This document shows, in pieces, positions 1 to 7,019 of a stretch of 64,000 nucleotides of DNA; within the stretch, counting starts at the first letter, position 1, and every line of letters begins with the position of its first letter. The stretch comes from Micromonospora yasonensis (GTDB lineage: Bacteria > Actinomycetota > Actinomycetes > Mycobacteriales > Micromonosporaceae): positions 1-64,000 of the forward strand of contig NZ_JAPDPH010000004.1 of NCBI RefSeq assembly GCF_026013475.1, in the 5' to 3' direction. Under the pieces are notes generated by a model. The model saw only the letters and a list, made by a program, of their open reading frames with translations, was not told the origin of the DNA and searched no databases. The translations under genes and the position numbers were made by a program.

Positions 1-1162
1 AGAGCCGGCTCCACCGGACCACCGAGATCTTCACGACGTCGCCGGTCCTCGGTGCCTCGACCATCTTGCCGTTGCCGATGTACATGGCGACGTGGTGGAT
101 GCTCGTCCAGCTGCTGCCCGAGGCGAAGAAGAGCAGGTCACCGGGGAGGAGCGCGTTCGGGTCGACGGTCCGCGAGCGGGTGGCGTAGTACTGGTCGCGG
201 GAGACCCGGGGGAGGCCGTGGTAGCCGGCCGACTGGTACGACGCGAGCATCAGGCCGGAGCAGTCGAAGCGATCCGGCCCCTCCGCCGCCCAGAGGTACG
301 GGTCGCCGAGCTGGGCGAGGGCGTAGCGCACCGCGGCCAGCGCGATCGGGTGGGCGGCCAGCCCGCTGACGCTCTGGTTGACCACGTACGAGTTGCCGAG
401 CTGCTGCTCGGCGGCTTCCTGGCGCCGCTCGATCTCGAGCAGCTGCGCGGCGTTGTCCTTGCGCAGCTTGAGCAGGGCGGCTTCCTGCCGGTGCAGGTCC
501 GCCTCAATCCGGGCGTACTCGGCGGCCTTCTCGGCGGCGCGCCGCTCGGTCGCGGTGTACGCCTCCCGGGCCATCTGCTCGGCCGCGGTGGCCCGGGCGA
601 CCTCGCCGTCCACGGCGGTGGTCGCGCCCTGCGCCTTGTCGCCCCGGGTGATCTTCTGGAGGGCGTCGAGCTGACGGAGGTCGGAGCCGAACTGGCCGGG
701 CGGGAGCGCGGCATCGGCCTTGACCGCGTCGGCGGCGGTGTTCCTCGCCTTCTCCTGGGCCTGGGCGAGTGCGTCCATGGCCTGCTGCAGCGCGGCGGCG
801 TCGAGGGCGAGCTGGGCCTGCACGGCGTCGCGCTCGATCTGCAGCCCCTGCAGGGCCTCGCCGAGCTGGGCGACCAGCGCGTCGGCCTGGTTGATCTGGG
901 CGATCAGCGGACCGTCGGCCGGGTTGGTGACGGGAGTGGTGCCGAGCCCGCCCGGGGTCTGCCCGGGCAGCTGCAGGCCGATCTGCGGCGGCCGGAGCCC
1001 GGTGTCCGGGATGGCGTCGGGCAGCGGGTCGGCCCAGGAGGGGGTGGCGATGGCGGCGGCCGCCACCAGGCCGAGCAGCGCCGACCAGAGCTTCGGGCGC
1101 AGCACCGGCGAGATCACCGGGCCTCCGCGTCGCTGCCGTCGGCCTCGCCTGCTGTCGACCAT
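1..1162 (-). CDS. NlpC/P60 family peptidoglycan endopeptidase (partial, runs off left edge)
   Basis: Secreted cell-wall hydrolase, expected to cut peptide stems of peptidoglycan outside the membrane. I read it on the minus strand from an ATG at 1162, preceded by a GGGGAG ribosome site; 387 codons are visible and there is no stop before the window edge. A basic N-terminus leads into a hydrophobic signal segment ending near residue 45 (ATPSWADP). A long Ala/Gln/Glu-rich coiled-coil region (about 85-265) follows, typical of RipA-like actinobacterial P60 proteins. The catalytic domain starts near 275: Cys301 lies in a DCSG motif and a HHVAMYIG block supplies the histidine (about His357). The C-terminal end is missing. 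Its promoter must lie in the 243-bp divergent gap shared with mqnE. Family call is secure; the exact bond cut is inferred. Confidence 0.9.
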   Translation of the reverse strand, partial: MVDSRRGRRQRRGGPVISPVLRPKLWSALLGLVAAAAIATPSWADPLPDAIPDTGLRPPQIGLQLPGQTPGGLGTTPVTNPADGPLIAQINQADALVAQLGEALQGLQIERDAVQAQLALDAAALQQAMDALAQAQEKARNTAADAVKADAALPPGQFGSDLRQLDALQKITRGDKAQGATTAVDGEVARATAAEQMAREAYTATERRAAEKAAEYARIEADLHRQEAALLKLRKDNAAQLLEIERRQEAAEQQLGNSYVVNQSVSGLAAHPIALAAVRYALAQLGDPYLWAAEGPDRFDCSGLMLASYQSAGYHGLPRVSRDQYYATRSRTVDPNALLPGDLLFFASGSSWTSIHHVAMYIGNGKMVEAPRTGDVVKISVVRWSRL

Positions 1163-1363
1163 TCCGCTCCCCGTCCGGTCTGGTGCCTTCCGCGCTCGGT
1201 GCGCACGGTGATCCGGGACGCTACCAGTGGGTGTGTTCCGCCCCATCCTGTCTTACCTCACGGACGCAACTATGTCGATGTGCGGAGGGTGACGGCCGAC
1301 CGGCCGTCCGGTGAACTTGGCCGCTGCGGTTGACCGGGCCGCCGGTCGGCCGGGGGAGCGACG

Positions 1364-1369
1364 TAGGCT
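1364..1369 (+). promoter_or_regulatory. possible -10 box for mqnE
   Basis: TAGGCT, about 36 bp before the mqnE start codon. It matches the TAnnnT actinobacterial -10 pattern found before many genes in this window. No convincing -35 is visible at the right distance, so this is only a candidate. Confidence 0.3.
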
Positions 1370-1405
1370 CGACCGGGACCGCAGGTGGAAGGGACGTGGC
1401 TTTCG

Positions 1406-2575
1406 ATGGACGCCGGACTCAAGCGCGAGCTCGAAGCGAAGGTGTACGCGGGGGAGCGGCTGACCCGCGAGGACGGGATCGCCCTGTACGAGAGCGACGA
1501 CCTCACCTGGCTGGGCCGGCTGGCCCACCACAAGCGGACCGAGATGAACGGCGACCGGGTGATGTTCAACGTCAACCGGCACCTCAACCTGACCAACGTC
1601 TGCTCCGCCTCGTGCGCGTACTGCTCGTTCCAGCGCAAGCCGGGTGAGAAGGACGCCTACACGATGCGCATCGACGAGGCGGTCCGCAAGGCCAAGGAGA
1701 TGGAGGACGAGCAGCTCACCGAGCTGCACATCGTCAACGGCCTGCACCCGACCCTGCCCTGGCGCTACTACCCCAAGGTGCTGCGCGAGCTGAAGGCCGC
1801 CCTGCCGGCGGTCAACCTCAAGGCGTTCACCGCGACCGAGGTGCAGTGGTTCGAGAAGATCAGCGGGCTGAGCGCCGACGAGATCCTCGACGAGCTGATG
1901 GACGCCGGCCTGGAGTCGCTGACCGGCGGCGGCGCGGAGATCTTCGACTGGGAGGTCCGCCAGCACATCGTCGACCACGCCTGCCACTGGGAGGACTGGT
2001 CGCGGATCCACCGGCTGGCCCACGCCAAGGGGATGAAGACCCCGTCGACCATGCTGTACGGCCACATCGAGGAGCCCCGGCACCGGGTCGACCACGTGCT
2101 GCGGCTGCGCGAGCTGCAGGACGAGACGGGCGGCTTCCAGGTCTTCATCCCGCTGCGCTACCAGCACGACTTCGTCGACTCGGCGGACGGCAAGATCCGT
2201 AACCGGATCCAGGCCCAGACCACGATGGCCTCGCCGGCCGAGTCGTTGAAGACCTTCGCCGTCTCTCGGCTGCTCTTCGACAACGTGCCGCACGTGAAGT
2301 GCTTCTGGGTGATGCACGGTCTCTCCGTGGCCCAGCTGTCGTTGAACTTCGGTGTGGACGACCTGGACGGCTCCGTCGTGGAATACAAGATCACCCACGA
2401 CGCCGACTCGTACGGCACGCCGAACACCATGCACCGTGACGACCTGCTGCACCTGATCTGGGACGCGGGCTTCCGTCCGGTTGAGCGGAACACCCGCTAC
2501 GAGACCGTCCGCGAGTACGACGCGGCCCCGTCGCTGGCCGAGCGCCGCGCCGAGCCGCAGCAGGTCTGGGCCTGA
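1406..2575 (+). CDS. mqnE: aminofutalosine synthase MqnE (radical SAM)
   Basis: Radical SAM enzyme of the futalosine route to menaquinone. MqnE condenses the enolpyruvyl product of MqnA with an adenosyl radical to make aminofutalosine. The 389-residue protein has the CX3CX2C iron-sulfur motif at Cys66, Cys70 and Cys73 (CSASCAYC), followed by TELHIVNGLHP, a conserved substrate block (TGGGAEIF) and QVFIPLRYQHD, which distinguish it from its paralogue MqnC at 28.4 kb. Start chosen at ATG 1406 with GGAAGGGA upstream; a GTG at 1385 is an alternative. Two bases separate its stop from the next ORF, a small membrane protein, so they are probably co-transcribed. Other pathway genes (mqnA, mqnC, menG) lie further right. 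Confidence 0.95.
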   Translation: MDAGLKRELEAKVYAGERLTREDGIALYESDDLTWLGRLAHHKRTEMNGDRVMFNVNRHLNLTNVCSASCAYCSFQRKPGEKDAYTMRIDEAVRKAKEMEDEQLTELHIVNGLHPTLPWRYYPKVLRELKAALPAVNLKAFTATEVQWFEKISGLSADEILDELMDAGLESLTGGGAEIFDWEVRQHIVDHACHWEDWSRIHRLAHAKGMKTPSTMLYGHIEEPRHRVDHVLRLRELQDETGGFQVFIPLRYQHDFVDSADGKIRNRIQAQTTMASPAESLKTFAVSRLLFDNVPHVKCFWVMHGLSVAQLSLNFGVDDLDGSVVEYKITHDADSYGTPNTMHRDDLLHLIWDAGFRPVERNTRYETVREYDAAPSLAERRAEPQQVWA

Positions 2576-2577
2576 CG

Positions 2578-3006
2578 ATGAGCACCGCGGAGCAGCAGCG
2601 CAGCTTTCCCCGGCGCGACGCCGCGGGACGGATCGCCACCCTGGGCGACCTGCTCGGGGTGAGCCTCGCCGGCCTGGTGATCGGGGTGCTGGCGCTGGTG
2701 CTCTTCGAATGGGCGTTCGCCACTCTGGGCTCGGCCGGCTTCGGGCGTACCAACGGCTGGCTGGCGGTCATCCTGCCGGTGTGGCTGTTCTGGGACGACT
2801 TCCGGGCCTGGGAGTTCGGCGCGGCCCGGGTGGTGGCGGCGTTGGCCGGGATCGCGCTCGGGGTGTTCGCCGGGCTGCTGGCGGCCGGTCTGGCCGCCGG
2901 GCTGCCGCCGCTGGTCTCCGGCGCGCTGGCCGCGGCGGTCTTCACCGTGGTCTACGCCGTGGTCTGGTTTCCTGGCGTGCACTGGCTGGCCCGGCGGACG
3001 GGCTGA
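2578..3006 (+). CDS. hypothetical multi-pass membrane protein
   Basis: 142-residue protein starting 2 nt after the mqnE stop. After a polar N-terminus (about 20 residues) it has roughly four hydrophobic segments (near 25-45, 58-73, 80-105 and 110-132) rich in Ala, Leu, Val and Gly, and a short basic C-terminus (ARRTG). I recognise no enzyme motif. Position suggests a membrane accessory co-expressed with mqnE, but nothing in the sequence shows a role in menaquinone synthesis. Confidence 0.75.
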   Translation: MSTAEQQRSFPRRDAAGRIATLGDLLGVSLAGLVIGVLALVLFEWAFATLGSAGFGRTNGWLAVILPVWLFWDDFRAWEFGAARVVAALAGIALGVFAGLLAAGLAAGLPPLVSGALAAAVFTVVYAVVWFPGVHWLARRTG

Positions 3007-3018
3007 GCCGTGACGGAG

Positions 3019-3071
3019 AACGGAGGCGCGGCAGTGAGCGCGAGTCGAACGGAGACGTGGCAGTGAGCGCG
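3019..3071 (+). repeat. 24-nt direct repeat, possible degenerate copy of the GTGAGCGCGAG element
   Basis: The stretch beginning AACGGAGGCGCGGCAGTGAG at 3019 recurs at 3048 with two changes, so GCAGTGAGCGCG occurs twice. Only the second GTG (3063) opens a long frame; the first hits a stop after ten codons. The GTGAGCGCGAG...GAACGGA skeleton matches the longer elements at 25686-25735 and 60649-60702 with the central hairpin deleted. Confidence 0.55.
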
Positions 3072-3344
3072 GCGGTCAAGTACACGCTGGGCCGGATCGG
3101 GCTGTTCGTCGCCGTGCTGGCGGCCCTCTGGTTCGTCGACATGAACATGTTCCTGCGGTTGATGCTGGCGCTGGTCTTCTCCGCCGCGCTCTCGTTCTTC
3201 CTGCTCCGGGGCTGGCGGGACGAGATGGCCGGGGAGATGGCCGACGCGTCGGAGCGGCGCCGGGCGGAGAAGGAGCGGCTGCGCTCCGCGCTCGCCGGCG
3301 ACGAGCAGGCCGCCGAGGACGAGAGCGGCGACCGCCGGAGCTGA
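3063..3344 (+). CDS. DUF4229-like small membrane protein
   Basis: 93 residues from GTG 3063. Two closely spaced hydrophobic segments (about 11-26 and 29-48: LGRIGLFVAVLAALWF, then LMLALVFSAALSFFLL) are followed by a charged helical tail (ERRRAEKERLRSALAGDEQAAEDE). This two-helix plus acidic/basic tail layout matches my memory of the actinobacterial DUF4229 family, of unknown function. It follows the previous membrane gene by 56 nt and a repeat element that seems to provide its GGAG ribosome site (see repeat at 3019). No motif gives a role. Confidence 0.7.
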   Translation: MSAAVKYTLGRIGLFVAVLAALWFVDMNMFLRLMLALVFSAALSFFLLRGWRDEMAGEMADASERRRAEKERLRSALAGDEQAAEDESGDRRS

Positions 3345-3391
3345 CCCCGGCATCCGCCGCCGACGGGGCAGCGGTGCCGGCCTCGCCCCGC

Positions 3392-3397
3392 TAGGGT
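3392..3397 (+). promoter_or_regulatory. -10 box of a probable leaderless transcript
   Basis: TAGGGT, 8 nt before the GTG at 3406 and 11 nt before the ATG at 3409. No Shine-Dalgarno is present. The spacing fits transcription starting at or next to the start codon. Confidence 0.4.
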
Positions 3398-3405
3398 CGC
3401 TCCCC

Positions 3406-3885
3406 GTGATGGACCGGATCAGTAGTTGGCGGACGAAGTTCTTTCTCTGGGTCGGGTTGCCGGTGATCGCCGTGCTGGGCCTGGCCTTCGCGGCGCCTGA
3501 CGTCGTGCCGGCCTGGCGGGCGAAGTCCGGGGCGGGCACGGACGGTACCTTCACCGCCCTGCGCGAGGAGTGCGGCCGGCGCAGCTGCAGCTGGCACGGC
3601 GACTTCGTCCCGGCCGACGGCGGCGCCCCGCGCCGGGACGTCCTCCTCTACGACGCGCCGGACGGGCTGACCACGGGCGGCACCGCGGCGGCCCGCGACA
3701 CCGGCGCCGGCAAGGGCGTCTTCTCCCGGGACGGCGGCACCACCTGGCTGCTGGTCACCGGCTTCGCCGCGGTTGGCGCGCTCGCCGCGCTCGCCTGGGT
3801 GGTCCTGATCGTCCGGACGGTCCGCGGCCGGCGGCGGGACGTGGCCACCATCGAGCGGCTGGCCGGGAAGCCGGTCCAGGGCTGA
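3406..3885 (+). CDS. hypothetical protein, two membrane helices flanking an extracytoplasmic domain
   Basis: 158-159 residues; GTG at 3406 is immediately followed by ATG at 3409, and either may start. Helix 1 (about 12-30, FLWVGLPVIAVLGLAFAA) and helix 2 (about 113-135) flank a roughly 80-residue loop with a close cysteine pair (EECGRRSCSWHG) that could form a disulphide outside the cell. The layout resembles DUF3592-type envelope proteins but I cannot assign a family. A tail of about 24 residues after helix 2 is basic. A strong hairpin terminator follows at 3899-3926, before the convergent peptidase gene. Confidence 0.7.
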   Translation: MMDRISSWRTKFFLWVGLPVIAVLGLAFAAPDVVPAWRAKSGAGTDGTFTALREECGRRSCSWHGDFVPADGGAPRRDVLLYDAPDGLTTGGTAAARDTGAGKGVFSRDGGTTWLLVTGFAAVGALAALAWVVLIVRTVRGRRRDVATIERLAGKPVQG

Positions 3886-3898
3886 GGCCGACGGGCCA

Positions 3899-3926
3899 GG
3901 CGCCGTCCCCTTCAGGGGACGGCGCC
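3899..3926. terminator. perfect hairpin terminator between convergent genes
   Basis: Twelve-bp perfect arms (GGCGCCGTCCCC / GGGGACGGCGCC) around a TTCA loop. It lies between the stop codons of the convergent genes ending at 3885 (+) and 3939 (-) and can serve both directions. Confidence 0.85.
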
Positions 3927-3938
3927 GGGCCCGTCCGG

Positions 3939-5279
3939 TCACCAGTTGGTCGAGCCCGGCACGACCGGCCAGGCCCGGTCCGCCGGCTTGATCAGGTACG
4001 CGATGCCGCCCGAGCCACCGGCCACGGTGCCGTTCGCCCGGTGCCGCTTGGTCCGCAGCCAGATCTGCTCGAACTGCGACCGCTTGTAGACGTTGCGCAC
4101 CGCGTCGTTCGAGGACGAGGCGGGGTCGTTGACGATCACGTCACCGTCGGCGGTGAAGCCGACGACCACGAAGAGGTGCCCGGAGGTGCCGTAGTTCGCC
4201 CCGTCCAGCTCGCTGGCGAGGAAGGACTGCGAGGTGACGACCGGGATGCCGGCCTTGATGAAGCGCTCCACCTCGTCCAGCGAGTGCATCCGGGTGACGC
4301 GCGCGTCCATACCGGGGTAGCTGGCCGCGTACGCGGTGTTGAACGGCCAGTTGCCCGCGCCCTCGTACTCGTAGTCGTAGGTCATCCGGGCCGCGTGGTC
4401 GACGTTCGGGTCGGCGTAGTTCGGGTCGACCCAGGCGGTGTCCTCCGCCGAGGGCTTCCGGCCCCAGTACTCCAGCACCATCTCCGTGGAGGTCGGCGAG
4501 CACCATGCCTCACCGCCGCCGTCGTATTCCGGGTACTCCCCGATGTGGATGTTCTGCGAGTAGCGCGGCACCGGCAGCTCGATGCCCCAGGCGATGCCGC
4601 CCTGGCTCGGCTCGACGGTGAACCGGTCCGGCACGTTGGAGCTCATCGCGCCGAGCATCCAGACCCGCGGCGAGGCGGCCTGCCCCGGCGCCCGGTAGAG
4701 GGTCAGCCGGAGCTGGTACGACCGCAGCAGCACCCCGGCTCTGGCGTTGTCGATGGAGAAGGTGTCGGTCCAGATGGTCGACCAGGGGTCGCCCTGACCG
4801 TCCAGCGTGGCCCGCTTGATGTCCTGGTCGCCGGAGGCCCAGCGGCCCATCACGTACCAGGGGGTCTGCGCCCCGGTGTTGTACGTGCCGTGCAGCTCGA
4901 CCTGGATCCAGGTGCCGGGCGGCGTCTGGGCGTTCCACGAGGCCACCAGCTCGGTGGCGTCGAAGCCGATCTGCCGCTCCGGCGAGGTCCAGGTGGCGTA
5001 CTCCCAGCTGCGGGTGGCGCCGGTGTGCTCGTCGGTGAACTCGGTGGTGCCGACCGGCTGGCCGATGGTGACGCCGGTGCGGTACCCCGGGATGGCGTAC
5101 GTGCCCTGGTGGGTGCCGCCCTGCCAGTCGGGGTACTTCGAGAACTCCTGGAAGGTGATCTGCTCGTCGTGCGCCACCACGGGCAGGTTGTTGTCCGCCT
5201 GGGCAGGCACGGTGGTGCCCAGGAGACTGAGCGCGGCGGCCCCGGCGAGGGCGACCGCGCGGAAGGCGGGTCTGATCAT
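3939..5279 (-). CDS. secreted C39-like family cysteine peptidase (copy 1)
   Basis: 446-residue exported protein. Signal peptide about 1-28 (MIRPAFRAVALAGAAALSLL, ending ...PAQAD). Residues about 35-220 form a beta-rich region (HDEQITFQEF..., RSWEYATWTSPE, WYVMGRWASGD) that may bind substrate or wall. The C-terminal half is a peptidase C39-like papain-fold domain: a catalytic Cys in EAWCSPTSTEM, a His in SGHLFVVVGF and an Asn/Asp in VNDPAS. ATG 5279 is preceded by GGAG. The protein ends in PGSTNW, shared with the next gene, with which it is tandem and co-oriented 28 nt apart. No transporter is fused or adjacent, so this is a free extracellular hydrolase rather than a bacteriocin-exporter domain. 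Substrate unknown. Confidence 0.85.
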   Translation of the reverse strand: MIRPAFRAVALAGAAALSLLGTTVPAQADNNLPVVAHDEQITFQEFSKYPDWQGGTHQGTYAIPGYRTGVTIGQPVGTTEFTDEHTGATRSWEYATWTSPERQIGFDATELVASWNAQTPPGTWIQVELHGTYNTGAQTPWYVMGRWASGDQDIKRATLDGQGDPWSTIWTDTFSIDNARAGVLLRSYQLRLTLYRAPGQAASPRVWMLGAMSSNVPDRFTVEPSQGGIAWGIELPVPRYSQNIHIGEYPEYDGGGEAWCSPTSTEMVLEYWGRKPSAEDTAWVDPNYADPNVDHAARMTYDYEYEGAGNWPFNTAYAASYPGMDARVTRMHSLDEVERFIKAGIPVVTSQSFLASELDGANYGTSGHLFVVVGFTADGDVIVNDPASSSNDAVRNVYKRSQFEQIWLRTKRHRANGTVAGGSGGIAYLIKPADRAWPVVPGSTNW

Positions 5280-5307
5280 CTCAACTCCGTTTGTTGGAAA
5301 GGGGACA

Positions 5308-6645
5308 TCACCAGTTGGTGGACCCGGCCACGGACGGCCAGGCCACGTCTGTCGGCTTGATCAGGTAGACGACGCCGCCGGAGCCGCTGCCGGTGCCGCC
5401 GCTCGCGGTGGTCCGCTTCGTCCGCAGCCAGATCTGCTCGAACTGGTCACGCCGGTAGACGTGCCGGACGGCGGCGTCGCTGGGCGAGGCCGGGTCGTTG
5501 GCGATCACGTCGCCGGTGGTGGTGAAGCCGACCACCACCATCAGGTGCCCGGCGGTGCCGTAGCCCGCTCCGTCCAGCTCGCTGGCGAGGAAGGACTGGC
5601 TGGTCACCACGGGAATGCCGGCGGCGATGAAGTGCTCCACCTCGTCCAGCGAGTGCAGCCGGGTCACCTTCCCCTCCAGACCGGGGAAGGTGGCCGCGTA
5701 CGCGGTGTTGAACGGCCAGTTGCCGGTGCCCTGGTACTGGTAGTCGTAGGTCATCCGGGCGGCGTGGTCGACCGTCGGGTCGGCGTAGCTCGGGTCCACC
5801 CAGGACGTGTCGGCCGGCGACGGCTTCCGGCCCCAGTACTCGACCACCATCTCGGTCGAGGTGGGCGAGCACCAGGCCTCACCGCCGCCGCCGTACTGCG
5901 TGTACTGGCCCGCGTGGATGTTCTGCGAGTAGCGCGGCACGGCCAGTTCGGTGCCCCAGGCGATCCCGCCGGTGCTCGGCGCGACGGTGAACCGGTCCGG
6001 GACGTTCGAGCTCATCGTGCCGACCGAGCGGAGCACCGGCGAGACGGTCGACGCCGGGTCGCGGTAGAGGGTCACCCGGAGCTGGTACGCCTGCACCAGC
6101 ACGCCGGCGCTCGGCGTGTTCACGGCCAGGGTGTCGGTCCACACGCTGGAGGTCCGGTCCCCCTGCCGGTCGACGCTGGTCCGCTTGATGTCGGCGTCGC
6201 CGGACGCCCAGCGGCCCATGACGTACCAGGGGGTGCGGGTGCCGGTGGTGTAGGTGCCCTGAAGTTCCACCTGGAGCCAGGTGCCCGCCGGGGTGTCCGC
6301 GTTCCACGAGGTGACCAGCTCGGAGGCGCCGAAGCCGATCTCGGTGAGCGGCCCGGTCCATGTCCCGTACGCCCAGGTGCGCCGGGTGCTGCTGTGCGGG
6401 TCCTTGTAGAGGACCGTGCCGACCGGCGTGCCGAGGGTGAGGCCGGCGGCGGTGGCCGTGGTGCCGGCGGCGGTGCCGGCCGACCAGCCGGTGCCGGACC
6501 AGCCCTGCCAGGTGATCTGCTCGTCGTGGGTGACAGCGGTGCTCCCGCTGGCCGGTTTGCCGGCGACGGCGGGAGCCGTGGTGCCGAGGAGGGCGAGCGC
6601 GGTGACGCCGGCGGCGGCGACCGCGCGCAGGGATGTCTGTGCCAT
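5308..6645 (-). CDS. secreted C39-like family cysteine peptidase (copy 2)
   Basis: 445-residue paralogue of the downstream gene, the two being alike end to end, including RYSQNIH, GGGEAWCSPTSTEM, EYWGRKPS, TSQSFLASELDG and the terminal PGSTNW. I start it at ATG 6645, which has GTGGAG 5 nt upstream; an in-frame ATG at 6669 lacks a ribosome site. Signal peptide (about 1-28) ends near APAVAGK. The Cys/His pair (AWCSPTST, GHLMVVVGF) and ANDPAS are intact, so both copies should be active. It is the first gene of the pair; its promoter lies in the 6646-6780 gap, which also contains a Zur-like AT-rich motif. The tandem duplication looks old, as the N-terminal halves have drifted more than the peptidase halves. 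Confidence 0.85.
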   Translation of the reverse strand: MAQTSLRAVAAAGVTALALLGTTAPAVAGKPASGSTAVTHDEQITWQGWSGTGWSAGTAAGTTATAAGLTLGTPVGTVLYKDPHSSTRRTWAYGTWTGPLTEIGFGASELVTSWNADTPAGTWLQVELQGTYTTGTRTPWYVMGRWASGDADIKRTSVDRQGDRTSSVWTDTLAVNTPSAGVLVQAYQLRVTLYRDPASTVSPVLRSVGTMSSNVPDRFTVAPSTGGIAWGTELAVPRYSQNIHAGQYTQYGGGGEAWCSPTSTEMVVEYWGRKPSPADTSWVDPSYADPTVDHAARMTYDYQYQGTGNWPFNTAYAATFPGLEGKVTRLHSLDEVEHFIAAGIPVVTSQSFLASELDGAGYGTAGHLMVVVGFTTTGDVIANDPASPSDAAVRHVYRRDQFEQIWLRTKRTTASGGTGSGSGGVVYLIKPTDVAWPSVAGSTNW

Positions 6646-6722
6646 GGCAACTCCACAGGTGAGCGACATCGTTGCCGTTCACTGTCGCGCCTGGAAGGAA
6701 GTTTCGCCAGAGGTCAACGCAT

Positions 6723-6737
6723 GGAAAATGATTGCCG
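6723..6737. promoter_or_regulatory. possible Zur-box-like AT-rich motif
   Basis: GGAAAATGATTGCCG matches one whole half of the Zur-type consensus TGAAAATGATTTTCA (10 consecutive bases) but the other half is poor. It stands out as AT-rich in a very GC-rich gap between the divergent C39 peptidase and B12 importer units. Weak candidate. Confidence 0.25.
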
Positions 6738-6779
6738 ATGGGGTGATCCCCCGTGCGGACCTCCGGACGATCTCCGCTG

Positions 6780-6925
6780 GTCGTGCGCTACCGTGCTACC
6801 CGACCAACCCGCAGCGAAGCCGGTGCGAAACCGGTGCTGTCCCGCAACTGTGATGCCCCGCCCGGCGTCGGCCCTCCGGCCGCCACCGGGAGTGGGGACG
6901 AGCCAGGTCGCCTGCGGTCGGTCGC
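6780..6925 (+). ncRNA. cobalamin (B12) riboswitch
   Basis: The core AAGCCGGTGCGAAACCGGTG, then CTGTCCCGCAACTGTGA (to about 6852), and the B12-box-like GAGCCAGG (6900-6907) occur in the order and spacing of the adenosylcobalamin aptamer. GCCACCGGGAGTGGGGACG in between supplies the conserved internal arm. It lies directly upstream of a BtuF-like lipoprotein gene, which is the usual context. Edges are approximate. Binding of B12 is expected to turn the importer off. Confidence 0.92.
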
Positions 6926-6976
6926 GACACGCGCTCTCGAGGAAGGGCGCCTCGCGGACGGGCCGCCCCGGCGATC

Positions 6977-7012
6977 CCTGTCGGCGAAGCACCACGATCC
7001 TCGACCGACAGG
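6977..7012 (+). promoter_or_regulatory. riboswitch expression platform: stem that could mask the btuF ribosome site
   Basis: CCTGTCGG (6977-6984) is perfectly complementary to CCGACAGG (7005-7012) across a 20-nt loop. The right arm contains the first bases of the AGGAGG ribosome site (7010-7015) of the ATG at 7020. This suggests translational control; a competing anti-stem with the aptamer is inferred, not traced. Confidence 0.5.
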
Positions 7013-7019
7013 AGGACCG

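Noticed and set aside
1163-1405. Cyclic-di-AMP (ydaO-type) riboswitch upstream of the NlpC/P60 gene, a common actinobacterial arrangement
   Set aside because: I looked for the conserved aptamer blocks on the minus strand in this short gap and could not find them.
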